DNA from: Nitrosomonas sp. Nm166
GTDB taxonomy: Bacteria; Pseudomonadota; Gammaproteobacteria; Burkholderiales; Nitrosomonadaceae
DNA: 64,000 nt
Direction: 5' to 3'
NCBI RefSeq assembly: GCF_900112825.1
Contig: NZ_FONE01000002.1
Location: 1 to 64,000 of the forward strand
Shown here: positions 1-8,895 of the stretch, in pieces
Layout of the letters: every line of letters begins with the position of its first letter
Numbering within the stretch: position 1 is the stretch's first letter
Translations under genes and position numbers: made by a program
Notes under the pieces: generated by a model
Database searches by the model: none
The model's input: the letters and a program-made list of their open reading frames with translations, nothing else
Told to the model about the DNA's origin: nothing

Positions 1-245
1 TTGTAACTCACCAACCCTGGAAAATAAGGTCGCTCATGCCTCAATACCTGATTCAGGTAATAGTACTTAAACGTCCGGTAGCCCGACAGATGAAACCCTA
101 CCACGATCGTCATGATTTCACCAAGACACAGCTCCCCTCGCCGCCGACGCAGCTTCAGCGAGGATTCCAGCAAGTGCTGCTCCCCACATGACTCAAATCC
201 TTTACAAAAGTCGTCAATTGCACAAAAAATCGCTATAGTATCCAT
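1..245 (-). mobile_element. IS982-family transposase, 5' end only (cut by the window edge)
   Basis: Reading the minus strand from the ATG at 245 gives 81 uninterrupted codons that run off base 1. The protein starts MDTIAIFCAIDDFCK and continues with an LRRRRGELCLGEIMTIVVGFHLSGYRTFKYYY-like stretch broken into the blocks KLRRRRGE, LGEIMT and FHLSGYRTFK, followed by FPGLVSYN. This is the usual N-terminus of IS982-family DDE transposases. A ribosome site (GGAGGAG) lies just upstream. The catalytic core would lie beyond the left edge, so intactness cannot be judged. I could not define the terminal inverted repeat on the right side. Family assignment is by recognition of the N-terminal pattern. 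Confidence 0.8.
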
Positions 246-297
246 CGGAATCTGACTCCTCCAGTGATGAAGCTCTTTCTCATAATCGTTTCATCAT

Positions 298-315
298 AAG
301 GAATCCGGATTCCTT
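298..315. repeat. 18-bp perfect palindrome beside the IS982 transposase
   Basis: The sequence AAGGAATCCGGATTCCTT is its own reverse complement. It lies 53 bases upstream of the transposase start. It could be part of the element's end or a regulatory dyad; I cannot tell which from one copy. Confidence 0.4.
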
Positions 316-654
316 TTACAGCTTTTCTTATGTCGAACTCACGTTACAATAATGAAAGAACTCATCAGGGCAAAATCTGAAAAGGGAAAACTCTGATGGA
401 AACTTTGCTCAGTGAGAAAAAGATTTGGAAGAGCAAAAACTTGAACCAAATCTAGTCTGACAGATACCCAGTCAATTCGTAACTGTACAATCTGATCTGA
501 GCTAGTACTGTTCAATCCATCGTTATATGGCCTTGGATTATAAATTTACTTAAGAAATAGAAATGGAATAACTCCAGCCGTGGCATCATAGAACTATGAT
601 CCGCTATTAACTACCCTTTCGACGATGTAAATTATCAATAATAATATGATCAAT
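316..654. other. Non-coding stretch right of the IS element
   Basis: No open frame with a ribosome site and no recognisable protein remnant was seen on either strand. The right boundary of the IS982 element should fall somewhere in the first part of this stretch. Confidence 0.4.
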
Positions 655-692
655 AAGAAAAACATTAATTCCCCTAACGAGGAATTAATGTT
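655..692 (-). terminator. Rho-independent terminator after the small lipoprotein gene
   Basis: A 12-bp perfect stem (661-672 with 681-692, loop of 8) is followed on the minus strand by a run of T residues. It lies about 55 bases past the stop of the 67-residue lipoprotein gene, so it most likely ends that transcript. Confidence 0.7.
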
Positions 693-745
693 ATTGCAAG
701 AAGAAAGAGTTTTTCTATTAATGGATAATTGTTAAAGCGAGACTT

Positions 746-949
746 TTATTTTTTGTCATCAGTATCTTTTTCGGTTGCGCCGGCTCCTTCTTTTGCTTCA
801 CTTTTATCAAAAGTAGGCTCGGAATCTCTCGGTGCATAAGCTGATGGAGGTGGTTTATCCATCGGGTAACCATCTAAGCTTTTCTTTCCTTCACAACCGA
901 TTAATAATAATACTGCAAATGCAGTAGCTAGAACTGAAAATTTAATCAT
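746..949 (-). CDS. Small lipoprotein of unknown function (67 aa)
   Basis: The product has a short basic N-terminus, a hydrophobic segment (about residues 4-17) and a lipobox LIGC with Cys19, so it should be exported and lipidated. The mature part is about 48 residues, rich in Pro, Lys, Asp and Glu, with no recognised domain. A good ribosome site (TAGGAGA) precedes the ATG, and a strong hairpin terminator follows the stop. It resembles in layout the 41-residue lipoprotein at 1155-1280: same orientation, near-identical leader spacing and a Tyr-Pro-Pro-type tail. Function unknown. Confidence 0.7.
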   Translation of the reverse strand: MIKFSVLATAFAVLLLIGCEGKKSLDGYPMDKPPPSAYAPRDSEPTFDKSEAKEGAGATEKDTDDKK

Positions 950-1093
950 TTAATCTCCTATAGTATTCTTCTGTTCATTGAGCTTAACAGCACAATATCG
1001 AAGTAATTCGATTATACAAATTTAAGTTAGATAGTCAAATAGCTGGCTATCATGCCAAATTTCTGATCGGCGGCGGGATTTTTAATTTAGAAG

Positions 1094-1122
1094 CAACCGT
1101 CCCATAAAAGAAGAGACGGTTG
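1094..1122. terminator. Hairpin between the two small lipoprotein genes
   Basis: An 8-bp stem (1094-1101 with 1115-1122) is followed on the plus strand by a short T-rich run. On the minus strand, the direction of the adjacent gene, the T run is poor. It may be a weak terminator for the 41-residue lipoprotein gene. Confidence 0.35.
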
Positions 1123-1154
1123 GTAGTTTTTAACGATAAGAATAAGCCGATACC

Positions 1155-1280
1155 TCATTGCTTAGGTGATTCATTTTCACGCTCATCATAAAAACTTGGA
1201 GGATATTGACCTGGTTTTGGTTCACTACATCCAACTAAAAAAGATGTCAAAAGAGCAGCGATCAATAGAGCGTATTTCAT
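1155..1280 (-). CDS. Very small lipoprotein (41 aa)
   Basis: From the ATG at 1280 the minus strand reads MKYALLIAALLTSFLVGC followed by a polar tail of about 24 residues ending in ESPKQ, then TGA. The LVGC lipobox with Cys18 and the preceding hydrophobic segment indicate a lipid-anchored envelope peptide. A clear ribosome site (AGGAGA) lies 6 bases upstream. The gene sits 200 bases upstream of a similar 67-residue lipoprotein on the same strand. Short lipobox peptides of this sort are common in Nitrosomonas-like genomes, but their role is not known to me. Its reality rests on the signal peptide plus ribosome site. Confidence 0.6.
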   Translation of the reverse strand: MKYALLIAALLTSFLVGCSEPKPGQYPPSFYDERENESPKQ

Positions 1281-1442
1281 TTCTTTATCTCCTATATTCA
1301 AAAAAACTTTTTGACGAAAAATAAATCATGTAAAAACAACTCATCAGCCCCTCCATAGCCAAGAAAGACTATATCTTTAATACCAGAATATCAGAATGCT
1401 GTCTAGATAAATTCGATTAAATTTATAAAATATTCAGGTAGT

Positions 1443-2564
1443 CTACTCTTTACTTTGAATATAACCATTAACATACCATTGATAAAGAATTTTTTCAGTT
1501 TCTTTATCAATGTAAGAATGGGATAAAAATTCATAATTGTCAGCAAGCTTAATAAGTATTTTGTAAGTATGTGGACTTACTTTATAAACCTCACCATTGA
1601 CAAAAAACTTGTTATTGCCACTTAATATTTTACTTTTTAAGCTAAGCTGCACACCAGTTTTCTTAATCTGCTGCAAAAATAAACGGAGGGTCAAAGGTTT
1701 GAGAGGCTGCTCAAAGAAAATATGTGATTTAGGTTCTGAGAGATAAACTCCAAGAAAATTTTCAATATCCTCACGATTCCATTTGATTTTTTTTAGTATC
1801 GAACTCACCTGGGATTGCATTGATGCTCCAATCTTTGATGGATGAGGTTGCAATTGCAGGTCAGGATCAGAATACCTTTCTTTATCAGTAAGAGAAAGGG
1901 ATTCTTCCATTTCTATTTTATCTTGCAGATAAACGAGGAACTGCGTTATCAATTCGTGATGACTGGGTGCACGGAAACCTATGGAATAGGTCATGCAATT
2001 ATCTTCGGCAATACCGTTATGCGCATAGTTAGGCGGCAAATAAAGCATGTCGCCCGCTTGGAGTACCCATTCTTGTTCTGGTTGAAAATTTTTCAGAATT
2101 CTGAGTGGAGCATCAGCGATAAGCTGATTATCCAACTGCGCAGATATTTGCCATCGCCGGGATCCTGTTCCTTGTAATAAGAAAACATCGTAGGAATCAA
2201 AATGAGGTCCAATACCACCCCCTTTGGGGGCATAGCTCACCATTAAGTCATCTAGGCGAGGATGTGGTATAAAGCGAAATTTTGATAACAAATCACGAGC
2301 CGATGGAAGAAAATGATTCACATCCTGTACCAGCAAAGTCCATTGTTTTTTAGGAAGCTTTGCCAAATCATGGCTGCTGAAAGGACCATGCTTAAGGCGC
2401 CATTTACCATCACTCTGGATGACCAGACGGGCTTGAGCATCTTCATAACACGATAGCTTCATCAGTTCATTACATGTTAACAAGCCACTAAAACCAGGCA
2501 GGGCATTTCTTACTAATAAAGGCTGTTTTTGCCAGTAATCGCGTAAAAATTCTTTGGGTGTCAT
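1443..2564 (-). CDS. roxA: Ribosomal protein uL16 arginine 3-hydroxylase (YcfD/RoxA-type JmjC cupin)
   Basis: The 373-residue product matches the length of the E. coli enzyme. The Fe(II)/2-oxoglutarate site is visible: His121 and Asp123 in GPHFDSYDV, and a distal His182 in PPNYAHNG, within a cupin fold that runs from about residue 90 to 205. The C-terminal half holds the winged-helix dimerisation part expected for the family. Known members hydroxylate an arginine of ribosomal protein L16 in the cytoplasm, using O2 and 2-oxoglutarate. It is the third gene of a run msrB-msrA-roxA, 22 bases after msrA, so it probably shares that transcript, a grouping linked to oxygen or oxidative state. Confidence 0.9.
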   Translation of the reverse strand: MTPKEFLRDYWQKQPLLVRNALPGFSGLLTCNELMKLSCYEDAQARLVIQSDGKWRLKHGPFSSHDLAKLPKKQWTLLVQDVNHFLPSARDLLSKFRFIPHPRLDDLMVSYAPKGGGIGPHFDSYDVFLLQGTGSRRWQISAQLDNQLIADAPLRILKNFQPEQEWVLQAGDMLYLPPNYAHNGIAEDNCMTYSIGFRAPSHHELITQFLVYLQDKIEMEESLSLTDKERYSDPDLQLQPHPSKIGASMQSQVSSILKKIKWNREDIENFLGVYLSEPKSHIFFEQPLKPLTLRLFLQQIKKTGVQLSLKSKILSGNNKFFVNGEVYKVSPHTYKILIKLADNYEFLSHSYIDKETEKILYQWYVNGYIQSKE

Positions 2565-2586
2565 TCCTCCTAAAGAGATAGCTTTA

Positions 2587-3237
2587 TTAATGTTGAATCC
2601 CCCACAGCTCTTCTAGACGTTTGTCACGTCCGCAATTTTTTCGATAATACGCATACCGCAATGGATTTTTGAGGTAATAATCCTGATGATATTCTTCCGC
2701 ACGATAAAATTCCGTGGCTGGCAAAATTTCTGTCATAATGGGTTGAGTAAATCGCCCGGAAGCTTCTAACGTTTTTTTAGAAATCTCTGCCAGATTTCTT
2801 TGATCAGAATTATGGTAAAAAATCACACTGCGGTATTGGGAACCAATGTCACAAAACTGTTGGTTGGCAGTCAATGGATCAATCGTTAACCAGTAAGTAG
2901 TCAATAATTTTGAAAAATCAGTTTTCGTATTATCAAAATGAATTCTTACTGCTTCAACATGCCCTGTTTTACCGGTAGATACCTGATGATAAGTTGGATT
3001 CGCAACTGTGCCGCCGATATACCCTGATGTGGTTGAAACCACGCCCGGGATTTTGTCAAAATCTGATTCGGTGCACCAGAAGCAACCACCAGCAAAGGTT
3101 GCTGTTTCTAGATTTTTGTTCGGTATTTGCGCAGCTGTTGATTCTACTGTAGGCGCACTAACTTGCTGGCAAGCGCTTAATATCAATATGGGCAGCCACA
3201 CAAGCATAAGATGTCTATTTGAAGTCAATGTTTGCAT
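2587..3237 (-). CDS. msrA: Peptide-methionine (S)-S-oxide reductase MsrA, exported
   Basis: The catalytic signature GCFWC is present with Cys52, followed by the family's GYIGG and YHQVSTGKTGHVEAV blocks. The N-terminus has a hydrophobic segment (about residues 9-21) and a lipobox-like LSAC with Cys23, so the enzyme is probably anchored or released in the periplasm rather than cytoplasmic. It reduces methionine-S-sulfoxide in damaged proteins. The gene begins 5 bases after msrB, which also carries an export signal, so the two should act together on both sulfoxide epimers in the envelope. The reductant for the periplasmic enzymes is not evident in this window. Confidence 0.93.
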   Translation of the reverse strand: MQTLTSNRHLMLVWLPILILSACQQVSAPTVESTAAQIPNKNLETATFAGGCFWCTESDFDKIPGVVSTTSGYIGGTVANPTYHQVSTGKTGHVEAVRIHFDNTKTDFSKLLTTYWLTIDPLTANQQFCDIGSQYRSVIFYHNSDQRNLAEISKKTLEASGRFTQPIMTEILPATEFYRAEEYHQDYYLKNPLRYAYYRKNCGRDKRLEELWGIQH

Positions 3238-3242
3238 ATAGT

Positions 3243-3761
3243 CTATCCTCTGAGCGATGGTAGCCGGTCAGTTTTCGGTATAAACTTTAGCGCGAGTCCG
3301 TTGTTACACCAGCGCTCACCTCTTGGCGGCGGACCATCTTTAAAAACATGTCCCTGATGTCCGCTACATCGTGCACAATGGTATTCAGTTCGCGGAAAAA
3401 TCAGCTTAAAGTCACGCCGAGTACCAACATGTCCTGCGATGGGCTGCGTGAAGCTCGGCCATCCCGTTCCGCTCTCATACTTATATTGACTTTCAAATAA
3501 TGGCAAATAACATGCAGCACAGATAAAAATTCCTTCTCGGTGCTCATGATTGAGTTCACTGCTGTGTGGTTCCTCGGTATGTTCCTCAAACAAAACCCGA
3601 TAGGCCTCTGGCGATACTAATTCGCGCCAAGCTTCGGGCGGTTTGTTGAGCGGCGCGATCGTAGTCTGGTGGCTATTATTTGCAACTGCCGGTATCGATA
3701 ATGAAAAGACAGGCAATGCAGTAATTACACTGATTCTTTGGAGAAAGGTGCGTCGTTTCAT
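3243..3761 (-). CDS. msrB: Peptide-methionine (R)-S-oxide reductase MsrB with Tat-like signal
   Basis: I place the start at 3761, where GAGGAA sits 6 bases before ATG; an upstream in-frame codon would add 15 residues without a ribosome site. The protein (172 aa) starts MKRRTFLQRISVI, a twin-arginine-like leader ending near AVA (residue 27), so export is likely. Zinc ligands are visible as Cys81/Cys84 and Cys129/Cys132. The catalytic Cys152 lies in RWCNNGLAL, whereas most MsrB proteins read RYC or RFC followed by xNSA; the Asn-Gly change next to it is unusual. First gene of the msrB-msrA-roxA run. It reduces methionine-R-sulfoxide in proteins. Confidence 0.92.
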   Translation of the reverse strand: MKRRTFLQRISVITALPVFSLSIPAVANNSHQTTIAPLNKPPEAWRELVSPEAYRVLFEEHTEEPHSSELNHEHREGIFICAACYLPLFESQYKYESGTGWPSFTQPIAGHVGTRRDFKLIFPRTEYHCARCSGHQGHVFKDGPPPRGERWCNNGLALKFIPKTDRLPSLRG

Positions 3762-3946
3762 AAGAAATTCCTCGCTGAATGGATAAAGCCTGAAGTTGCA
3801 TTCCACTCAAAATTAAGATTAACTAATTAATAAGTTTTACCTAAACTTAGGACATTACTGAATGAATATTGATTTGATTCACTCTGCCATGCAGATTTGT
3901 TTATAAATCCTGTATCATCGCAATTTTAAGATTATATCTTGCCTAC

Positions 3947-4912
3947 ATGAAGATTACTTTTCTGGAATTTGAGCAAAATATTGCAGAATTTGAATCAAAA
4001 ATAGAAGAATTACGCTTTGCACAGGACGATTCTGCGTTAGATATTTCATCTGAAATTTCTCGTCTGCAGGCAAAAAGCCAATCACTTACCAAGAATGTTT
4101 ATGCAAAACTGACCCCCTGGCAGATCTCACAAGTTGCAAGGCATCCACAACGTCCTTATGCACTTGATTATATTGAGCACTTGTTTACAGATTTTGAAGA
4201 ATTGCATGGTGACCGAAATTTCGCTGATGATCATGCAATTGTAGGTGGTTTAGCACGATTTAACGGTCAAACCATTATGGTGATTGGTCACCAGAAAGGC
4301 CGCGACACTCGGGAAAAGATTCACCGCAATTTTGGTATGCCCAAACCGGAAGGCTATCGCAAAGCGTTGCGCTTAATGCGCTTAGCCGAGAAATTCTCTA
4401 TTCCACTCATTACTTTTATTGATACACCGGGTGCCTATCCGGGCATTGATGCAGAAGAACGGGGGCAATCTGAAGCGATTGGCAAGAATCTTTATGTTCT
4501 CGCGGAATTAAGAGTTCCTATCGTATGTGTAATTATTGGTGAAGGCGGTTCTGGTGGCGCCTTGGCAGTGGCTGTCGGTGATATGGTACATATGCTGCAA
4601 TATGCCACCTATTCTGTAATATCGCCGGAAGGTTGCGCATCTATTTTGTGGAAAAGTGCAGACAAAGCACCAGAAGCTGCGGAAATTATGGGTATTACCG
4701 CCGAGCGACTGAAAGCGATTAATTTGATCGATAGTATTATTACTGAGCCGATTGGAGGGGCCCACCGTGATTATCCAGCAATCATGCAATCAGTAAAAAT
4801 TGTTTTACAGGAGTCACTGCGCAAACTTCAAGAGCATTCAATCGAAATCCTTCTGGAAAAGCGTCTTGAACGGCTCATGACATATGGCTCATTCAAGGAA
4901 GTCAAAGAATAG
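3947..4912 (+). CDS. accA: Acetyl-CoA carboxylase carboxyltransferase subunit alpha
   Basis: The 321 residues are full length for AccA. Family blocks are visible: a helical N-terminus, [15 protein letters not shown], the crotonase-fold core with [23 protein letters not shown] and the oxyanion-hole glycines [10 protein letters not shown]. With AccD it transfers carboxyl from carboxybiotin to acetyl-CoA, the committed step of fatty acid synthesis in the cytoplasm. No Shine-Dalgarno site is obvious before the ATG. The last 29 bases overlap tilS, the common accA-tilS arrangement in betaproteobacteria. Confidence 0.97.
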   Translation: MKITFLEFEQNIAEFESKIEELRFAQDDSALDISSEISRLQAKSQSLTKNVYAKLTPWQISQVARHPQRPYALDYIEHLFTDFEELHGDRNFADDHAIVGGLARFNGQTIMVIGHQKGRDTREKIHRNFGMPKPEGYRKALRLMRLAEKFSIPLITFIDTPGAYPGIDAEERGQSEAIGKNLYVLAELRVPIVCVIIGEGGSGGALAVAVGDMVHMLQYATYSVISPEGCASILWKSADKAPEAAEIMGITAERLKAINLIDSIITEPIGGAHRDYPAIMQSVKIVLQESLRKLQEHSIEILLEKRLERLMTYGSFKEVKE

Positions 4913-6239
4913 CCTTTTGGGTGATACTAAAAAAGTATTACTTGCACATATTGAGCCGGGAAGCCATCTAACCATTGCTTTGAGTGGCGGTATAGATTCG
5001 GTTGTGTTGCTGCATATGCTGGCTATGCTGTCTAAGCAAATACATTTTACGCTTTCTGCCGTGCATGTTAATCACGGCATCAGCCGTAACGCAACACTCT
5101 GGAGCAGGTTTTGCTGTAATCTCTGCCATGCTTATGGCATTTCTATCTACGTTGCGTATTTACAGATTAAAAAAGAATTCGGTGTAAGTCTTGAGGCTAG
5201 CGCCCGGGAAGAGCGTTATCGCATATTCAACCGGATACAGGCTGACTATGTGGTATTGGCGCAGCACCTGGATGATCAGGCCGAGACATTATTATTACAA
5301 TTATTGCGTGGTGCAGGAATTAAAGGATTAAGTGCAATGCCTATAGTAAGAAAGCAAGTTTCTGATACTGCACCGCAAATATTACGGCCACTGCTAGAAG
5401 TTTCTCGCAGCAGGATCGAAACTTATGCGCGACAAAATAAATTAAATTGGATTAATGATGAGAGTAATGACGACACTACTTTCAATAGAAATTTCCTGCG
5501 TCATGAAATTCTACCTTTATTAAAAAAACGCTACCCTAGTTATCCTATAACGCTGTTACGTACCAGCCGTCACTTATCCGAAGCATCATTAATGCTGGAT
5601 GAGTTGGCGGTAACAGATAGTGAAAGCTGCTTGGTTTCCGGTAAGCTTCAAGTTGATAATCTTCGTAAACTCAGCTTCCCGCGCGCCAAGAATCTTTTAC
5701 GCTATATGTTATTACAGGAAGGTGCAAACCTTCCTAGCGCAGTAAAATTAGAAGAAATCCTAAATCAGCTTTTATCGGTGTCCTCGGATAATCAATTCCA
5801 TATCAGCTTTGCGAATACTGAAGTTCGCTGTTATAAAGGCGCTGTCTACATACTCCACAAAAAAATACTTCCGCAAGAATCTGAGCAATATTCATATGTA
5901 TGGCGTGGCGAAGCCTATTTAATACTTCCATATTTAAATGGTACCCTTTATTTTACTCAAGCAGAAAATCAAGGGATCAATCAGCAGAAAATATTAAATG
6001 AACCGATTACCGTGCGTTCGCGCAAGGGAGGTGAGCGTTTCAAGCCAGCTTGTAACCGTCCGCGGAAAAGTTTAAAAAACTTGCTGCAGGAGGCATCTAT
6101 TCCGCCGTGGGAACGCAGTACGCTACCATTGTTATTTTGTAGTGAGAAGCTCATATGGGTACCGGGAATCGGCATCGATTGTGAATTTCAAGTAAAATCC
6201 GGTGAGTTGGGTATTCTACCCATCTGGTGTCCCAAATAA
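4884..6239 (+). CDS. tilS: tRNA(Ile)-lysidine synthase
   Basis: The PP-loop SGGIDS lies at residues 34-39, followed by the N-type ATP pyrophosphatase domain with [19 protein letters not shown] and the substrate-recognition and C-terminal TilS domains ([13 protein letters not shown] near residue 385). At 451 residues the length is typical. It lysidinylates C34 of the CAU-anticodon tRNA-Ile so that it reads AUA. The start at 4884 lies inside accA (29-base overlap), so translation is probably coupled. The first 20 residues are poorly conserved and the exact start is less certain. Confidence 0.95.
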   Translation: MAHSRKSKNSLLGDTKKVLLAHIEPGSHLTIALSGGIDSVVLLHMLAMLSKQIHFTLSAVHVNHGISRNATLWSRFCCNLCHAYGISIYVAYLQIKKEFGVSLEASAREERYRIFNRIQADYVVLAQHLDDQAETLLLQLLRGAGIKGLSAMPIVRKQVSDTAPQILRPLLEVSRSRIETYARQNKLNWINDESNDDTTFNRNFLRHEILPLLKKRYPSYPITLLRTSRHLSEASLMLDELAVTDSESCLVSGKLQVDNLRKLSFPRAKNLLRYMLLQEGANLPSAVKLEEILNQLLSVSSDNQFHISFANTEVRCYKGAVYILHKKILPQESEQYSYVWRGEAYLILPYLNGTLYFTQAENQGINQQKILNEPITVRSRKGGERFKPACNRPRKSLKNLLQEASIPPWERSTLPLLFCSEKLIWVPGIGIDCEFQVKSGELGILPIWCPK

Positions 6240-6312
6240 AAAAAGAGATGCTTTTTAAAGCGACTGAAATTCCAAAGATTGTTAATCAATTTATTCTTTA
6301 AGAGGAAACTTG

Positions 6313-7368
6313 ATGATTCTGGTCACGGGTGGCGCGGGATTTATTGGAAGTAATTTTGTTTTAGATTGGCTAGCGCAATCTGATGAAAAAATTTTAAATC
6401 TTGACAAGTTGACGTATGCCGGAAATTTAAAAAATCTATCCTCCTTAGAGAAAGATTCAAGGCATGTTTTTGTACTGGGAGATATTGGGGATATCAAGTT
6501 GGTTTCACGATTGCTGGTGCAGTATCAACCCCGGGCAATTATCAATTTCGCTGCCGAAAGTCATGTGGATCGCTCAATTCACGGTCCAGAAGATTTCATT
6601 CAAACCAATATTCTCGGCACATTTCGCTTATTGGAAGCTGCACGCGCTTATTGGAACAAGTTAGAAGTTCATGAAAAACAAAATTTTCGCTTTCTTCATA
6701 TTTCAACCGATGAGGTTTACGGTTCATTAACTCAAATTGAACCTGCGTTTACCGAAGAACATCGTTATGAGCCTAATAGCCCTTATTCAGCCAGCAAAGC
6801 TTCCAGTGATCATTTGGTTCGCGCTTATCATCACACTTACGGCTTACCGGTATTGACTACAAACTGTTCCAATAATTATGGCCCTTTTCAATTCCCCGAG
6901 AAACTGATTCCTTTAATGATTGTTAATGCTCTGGCAGGAAAACCTCTACCGGTTTATGGCGATGGCTTGCAAATTCGCGACTGGCTATATGTGGTTGATC
7001 ATTGCAGCGCAATCCGCCGTGTTTTAGAAGCGGGTAAGCCGGGAGAAACTTATAACGTTGGTGGATGGAATGAAAAGCCCAATATTGAAATTGTTCAAAC
7101 AATTTGTAATTTATTGGAAGAATTATATCCAGGTTCGACCTTTCATCACCTGATTACCTATGTCAAAGATCGCCCTGGACACGATCGCCGCTATGCAATA
7201 AACGCTATGAAAATTGAACGTGAATTAAACTGGAAACCAGCGGAAACATTTGAAACAGGCATCCGTAAAACGATTCAATGGTATTTAAATAACCAGCAAT
7301 GGATAGCTGATGTTCAAACCGGCACTTACCGGGAATGGATAGAAAAAAATTATGCCGGGTTACAGTAA
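6313..7368 (+). CDS. rmlB: dTDP-glucose 4,6-dehydratase
   Basis: I prefer the ATG at 6313 (AGAGG 7 bases upstream) over the TTG one codon earlier. The Rossmann motif GGAGFIGS is at the N-terminus, the catalytic STDEVYG block is intact, and YSASK provides the Tyr-x3-Lys pair. The protein is about 351 residues, the usual size for RmlB. It converts dTDP-glucose to dTDP-4-keto-6-deoxyglucose, the second step toward dTDP-L-rhamnose for LPS or exopolysaccharide. rmlD follows after 3 bases; rmlA and rmlC are not in the window and must be elsewhere. Confidence 0.95.
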   Translation: MILVTGGAGFIGSNFVLDWLAQSDEKILNLDKLTYAGNLKNLSSLEKDSRHVFVLGDIGDIKLVSRLLVQYQPRAIINFAAESHVDRSIHGPEDFIQTNILGTFRLLEAARAYWNKLEVHEKQNFRFLHISTDEVYGSLTQIEPAFTEEHRYEPNSPYSASKASSDHLVRAYHHTYGLPVLTTNCSNNYGPFQFPEKLIPLMIVNALAGKPLPVYGDGLQIRDWLYVVDHCSAIRRVLEAGKPGETYNVGGWNEKPNIEIVQTICNLLEELYPGSTFHHLITYVKDRPGHDRRYAINAMKIERELNWKPAETFETGIRKTIQWYLNNQQWIADVQTGTYREWIEKNYAGLQ

Positions 7369-7371
7369 GTA

Positions 7372-8274
7372 ATGAAAATTTTGCTATTAGGTAGAAATGG
7401 CCAGGTAGGGTGGGAGTTGCAGCGGAGCTTGGCTCCATTGGGCGAATTAATTGCATTGAGTTCGACAAGTAAGGCGCTATGTGGCGACTTAACCAATCTT
7501 ACTGGTATCAAACACACAATCAGAAAAATTGCACCCGATATTATTGTCAATGCAGCAGCATACACTGCCGTCGATAAAGCAGAGAGCGAGACAGAATCGG
7601 CTCACCTCTTGAATGCCGAGGCCCCTGGTATTCTTGCACAAGAAGCCAAGCAACTGAATGCTCGGTTGGTTCATTATTCAACAGATTATGTTTTTAACGG
7701 GAATGGTGATCAGCCACATTTTGAAACTGATGCCACCGATCCGCTCAATGTCTATGGAAGAACTAAGCTGGAGGGTGAAAAGAATATTATTGCATCAGGA
7801 TGCTCGCATTTAATATTTCGTACCAGTTGGGTCTATGCAGCTCATGGAAATAATTTTATTAAAACGATACTTCGTTTAGCACAGCAGAGAGATAAGTTAA
7901 CCATTGTCAATGATCAGATTGGTTCGCCTACCGGGGCAGAGTTAATAGCTGATATTACTGCTTATGCATTACTTGCACTCAAGCATCAGCCTGAGGTTTC
8001 AGGTTTATATCATTTGGTAGCTAAGGGGTATACCTCGTGGTATGAATTTGCCAGATTCATCTTGAAGCATGCAAGTCATGCAAATTTTCCATTAAAAATA
8101 CAACTAGATGCTTTGTTACCGATAGCAAGTAGGGATTTCCCCCTACCTGCTGAACGTCCACTTAATTCACGCTTAAATACTGGTAAGTTAGAAAAGCAAT
8201 TTGATCTAAATTTACCTGCTTGGCAAGCAGGTGTATCCCGTACTTTGACTGAGATATTGAGTAAAGAATTTTAG
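7372..8274 (+). CDS. rmlD: dTDP-4-dehydrorhamnose reductase
   Basis: This 300-residue short-chain dehydrogenase/reductase starts with the RmlD nucleotide motif GRNGQVGWEL, continues with STDYVFNG and the catalytic YGRTK. It reduces dTDP-4-keto-L-rhamnose to dTDP-L-rhamnose. It is 3 bases downstream of rmlB, certainly cotranscribed. The intermediate epimerase RmlC is not adjacent. Confidence 0.95.
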   Translation: MKILLLGRNGQVGWELQRSLAPLGELIALSSTSKALCGDLTNLTGIKHTIRKIAPDIIVNAAAYTAVDKAESETESAHLLNAEAPGILAQEAKQLNARLVHYSTDYVFNGNGDQPHFETDATDPLNVYGRTKLEGEKNIIASGCSHLIFRTSWVYAAHGNNFIKTILRLAQQRDKLTIVNDQIGSPTGAELIADITAYALLALKHQPEVSGLYHLVAKGYTSWYEFARFILKHASHANFPLKIQLDALLPIASRDFPLPAERPLNSRLNTGKLEKQFDLNLPAWQAGVSRTLTEILSKEF

Positions 8275-8556
8275 AGAATTAGGTTTCTTACCACTTCCCA
8301 GTGAGCGTGCTAACTACTTGGGGAATCTCTGGTAATTTTACTTTCTAAGACTCTATATTTTAATTGATTAAGCATGTCAATCATGATTTCCGAGACTTGT
8401 TTTTTTATATTGAGACTACGTTTTCTGTATTCTATATTCCGGAAGCAAAAAAACGGCTGGCTATATAAATCCAAAAACTAGCTTGAATGATTAGTTGAGT
8501 TCAGTATATACTTCCTTTCTTAATTAGTAATAAGAACTTTTATAGGAAATAATACA

Positions 8557-8781
8557 ATGAAATATACTCTTCTGGCTGCGTCTTTACTTTTACTGGCTCT
8601 AACATTATCTGCATGTGGTCGTCCTAGCCAAGCTTTACCTGAAACTGAAAAAGAAAATTATGAAAAGATGATGCGTGGTGAACAAATAGAATGTCCACAC
8701 GGAATTGATGCCAACGGTAATTGCCTGAAAGAAGGTGCTGATCCTCGTCCATATGGTGGAACAAGCAAACCTGGACACTAA
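8557..8781 (+). CDS. Small cysteine-containing lipoprotein (74 aa)
   Basis: The N-terminal hydrophobic stretch ends in LSAC (Cys20), a good lipobox. The mature part contains two further cysteines in [12 protein letters not shown], a spacing that could form a disulfide in the periplasm, and a Gly-rich tail ending KPGH. A modest AGGAAA site precedes the ATG. I recognise no domain. A strong bidirectional terminator follows and separates it from the convergent bamC. Confidence 0.7.
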   Translation: MKYTLLAASLLLLALTLSACGRPSQALPETEKENYEKMMRGEQIECPHGIDANGNCLKEGADPRPYGGTSKPGH

Positions 8782-8820
8782 TCAGCAGGTAAAAAACAAA
8801 CTCCTCTTGCTGAGGAACAG

Positions 8821-8860
8821 AAACCAAAAGCCGCTTTATCAGGCGGCTTTTGGTTTTTCA
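8821..8860. terminator. Bidirectional Rho-independent terminator
   Basis: A 14-bp perfect stem (8821-8834 with 8843-8856) has a short loop and T runs on both strands. It lies between the convergent small lipoprotein gene (plus) and bamC (minus) and can end both transcripts. Confidence 0.85.
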
Positions 8861-8895
8861 TAATCAGAATTTCTAAAAATAAAGCTGGCTTACCT

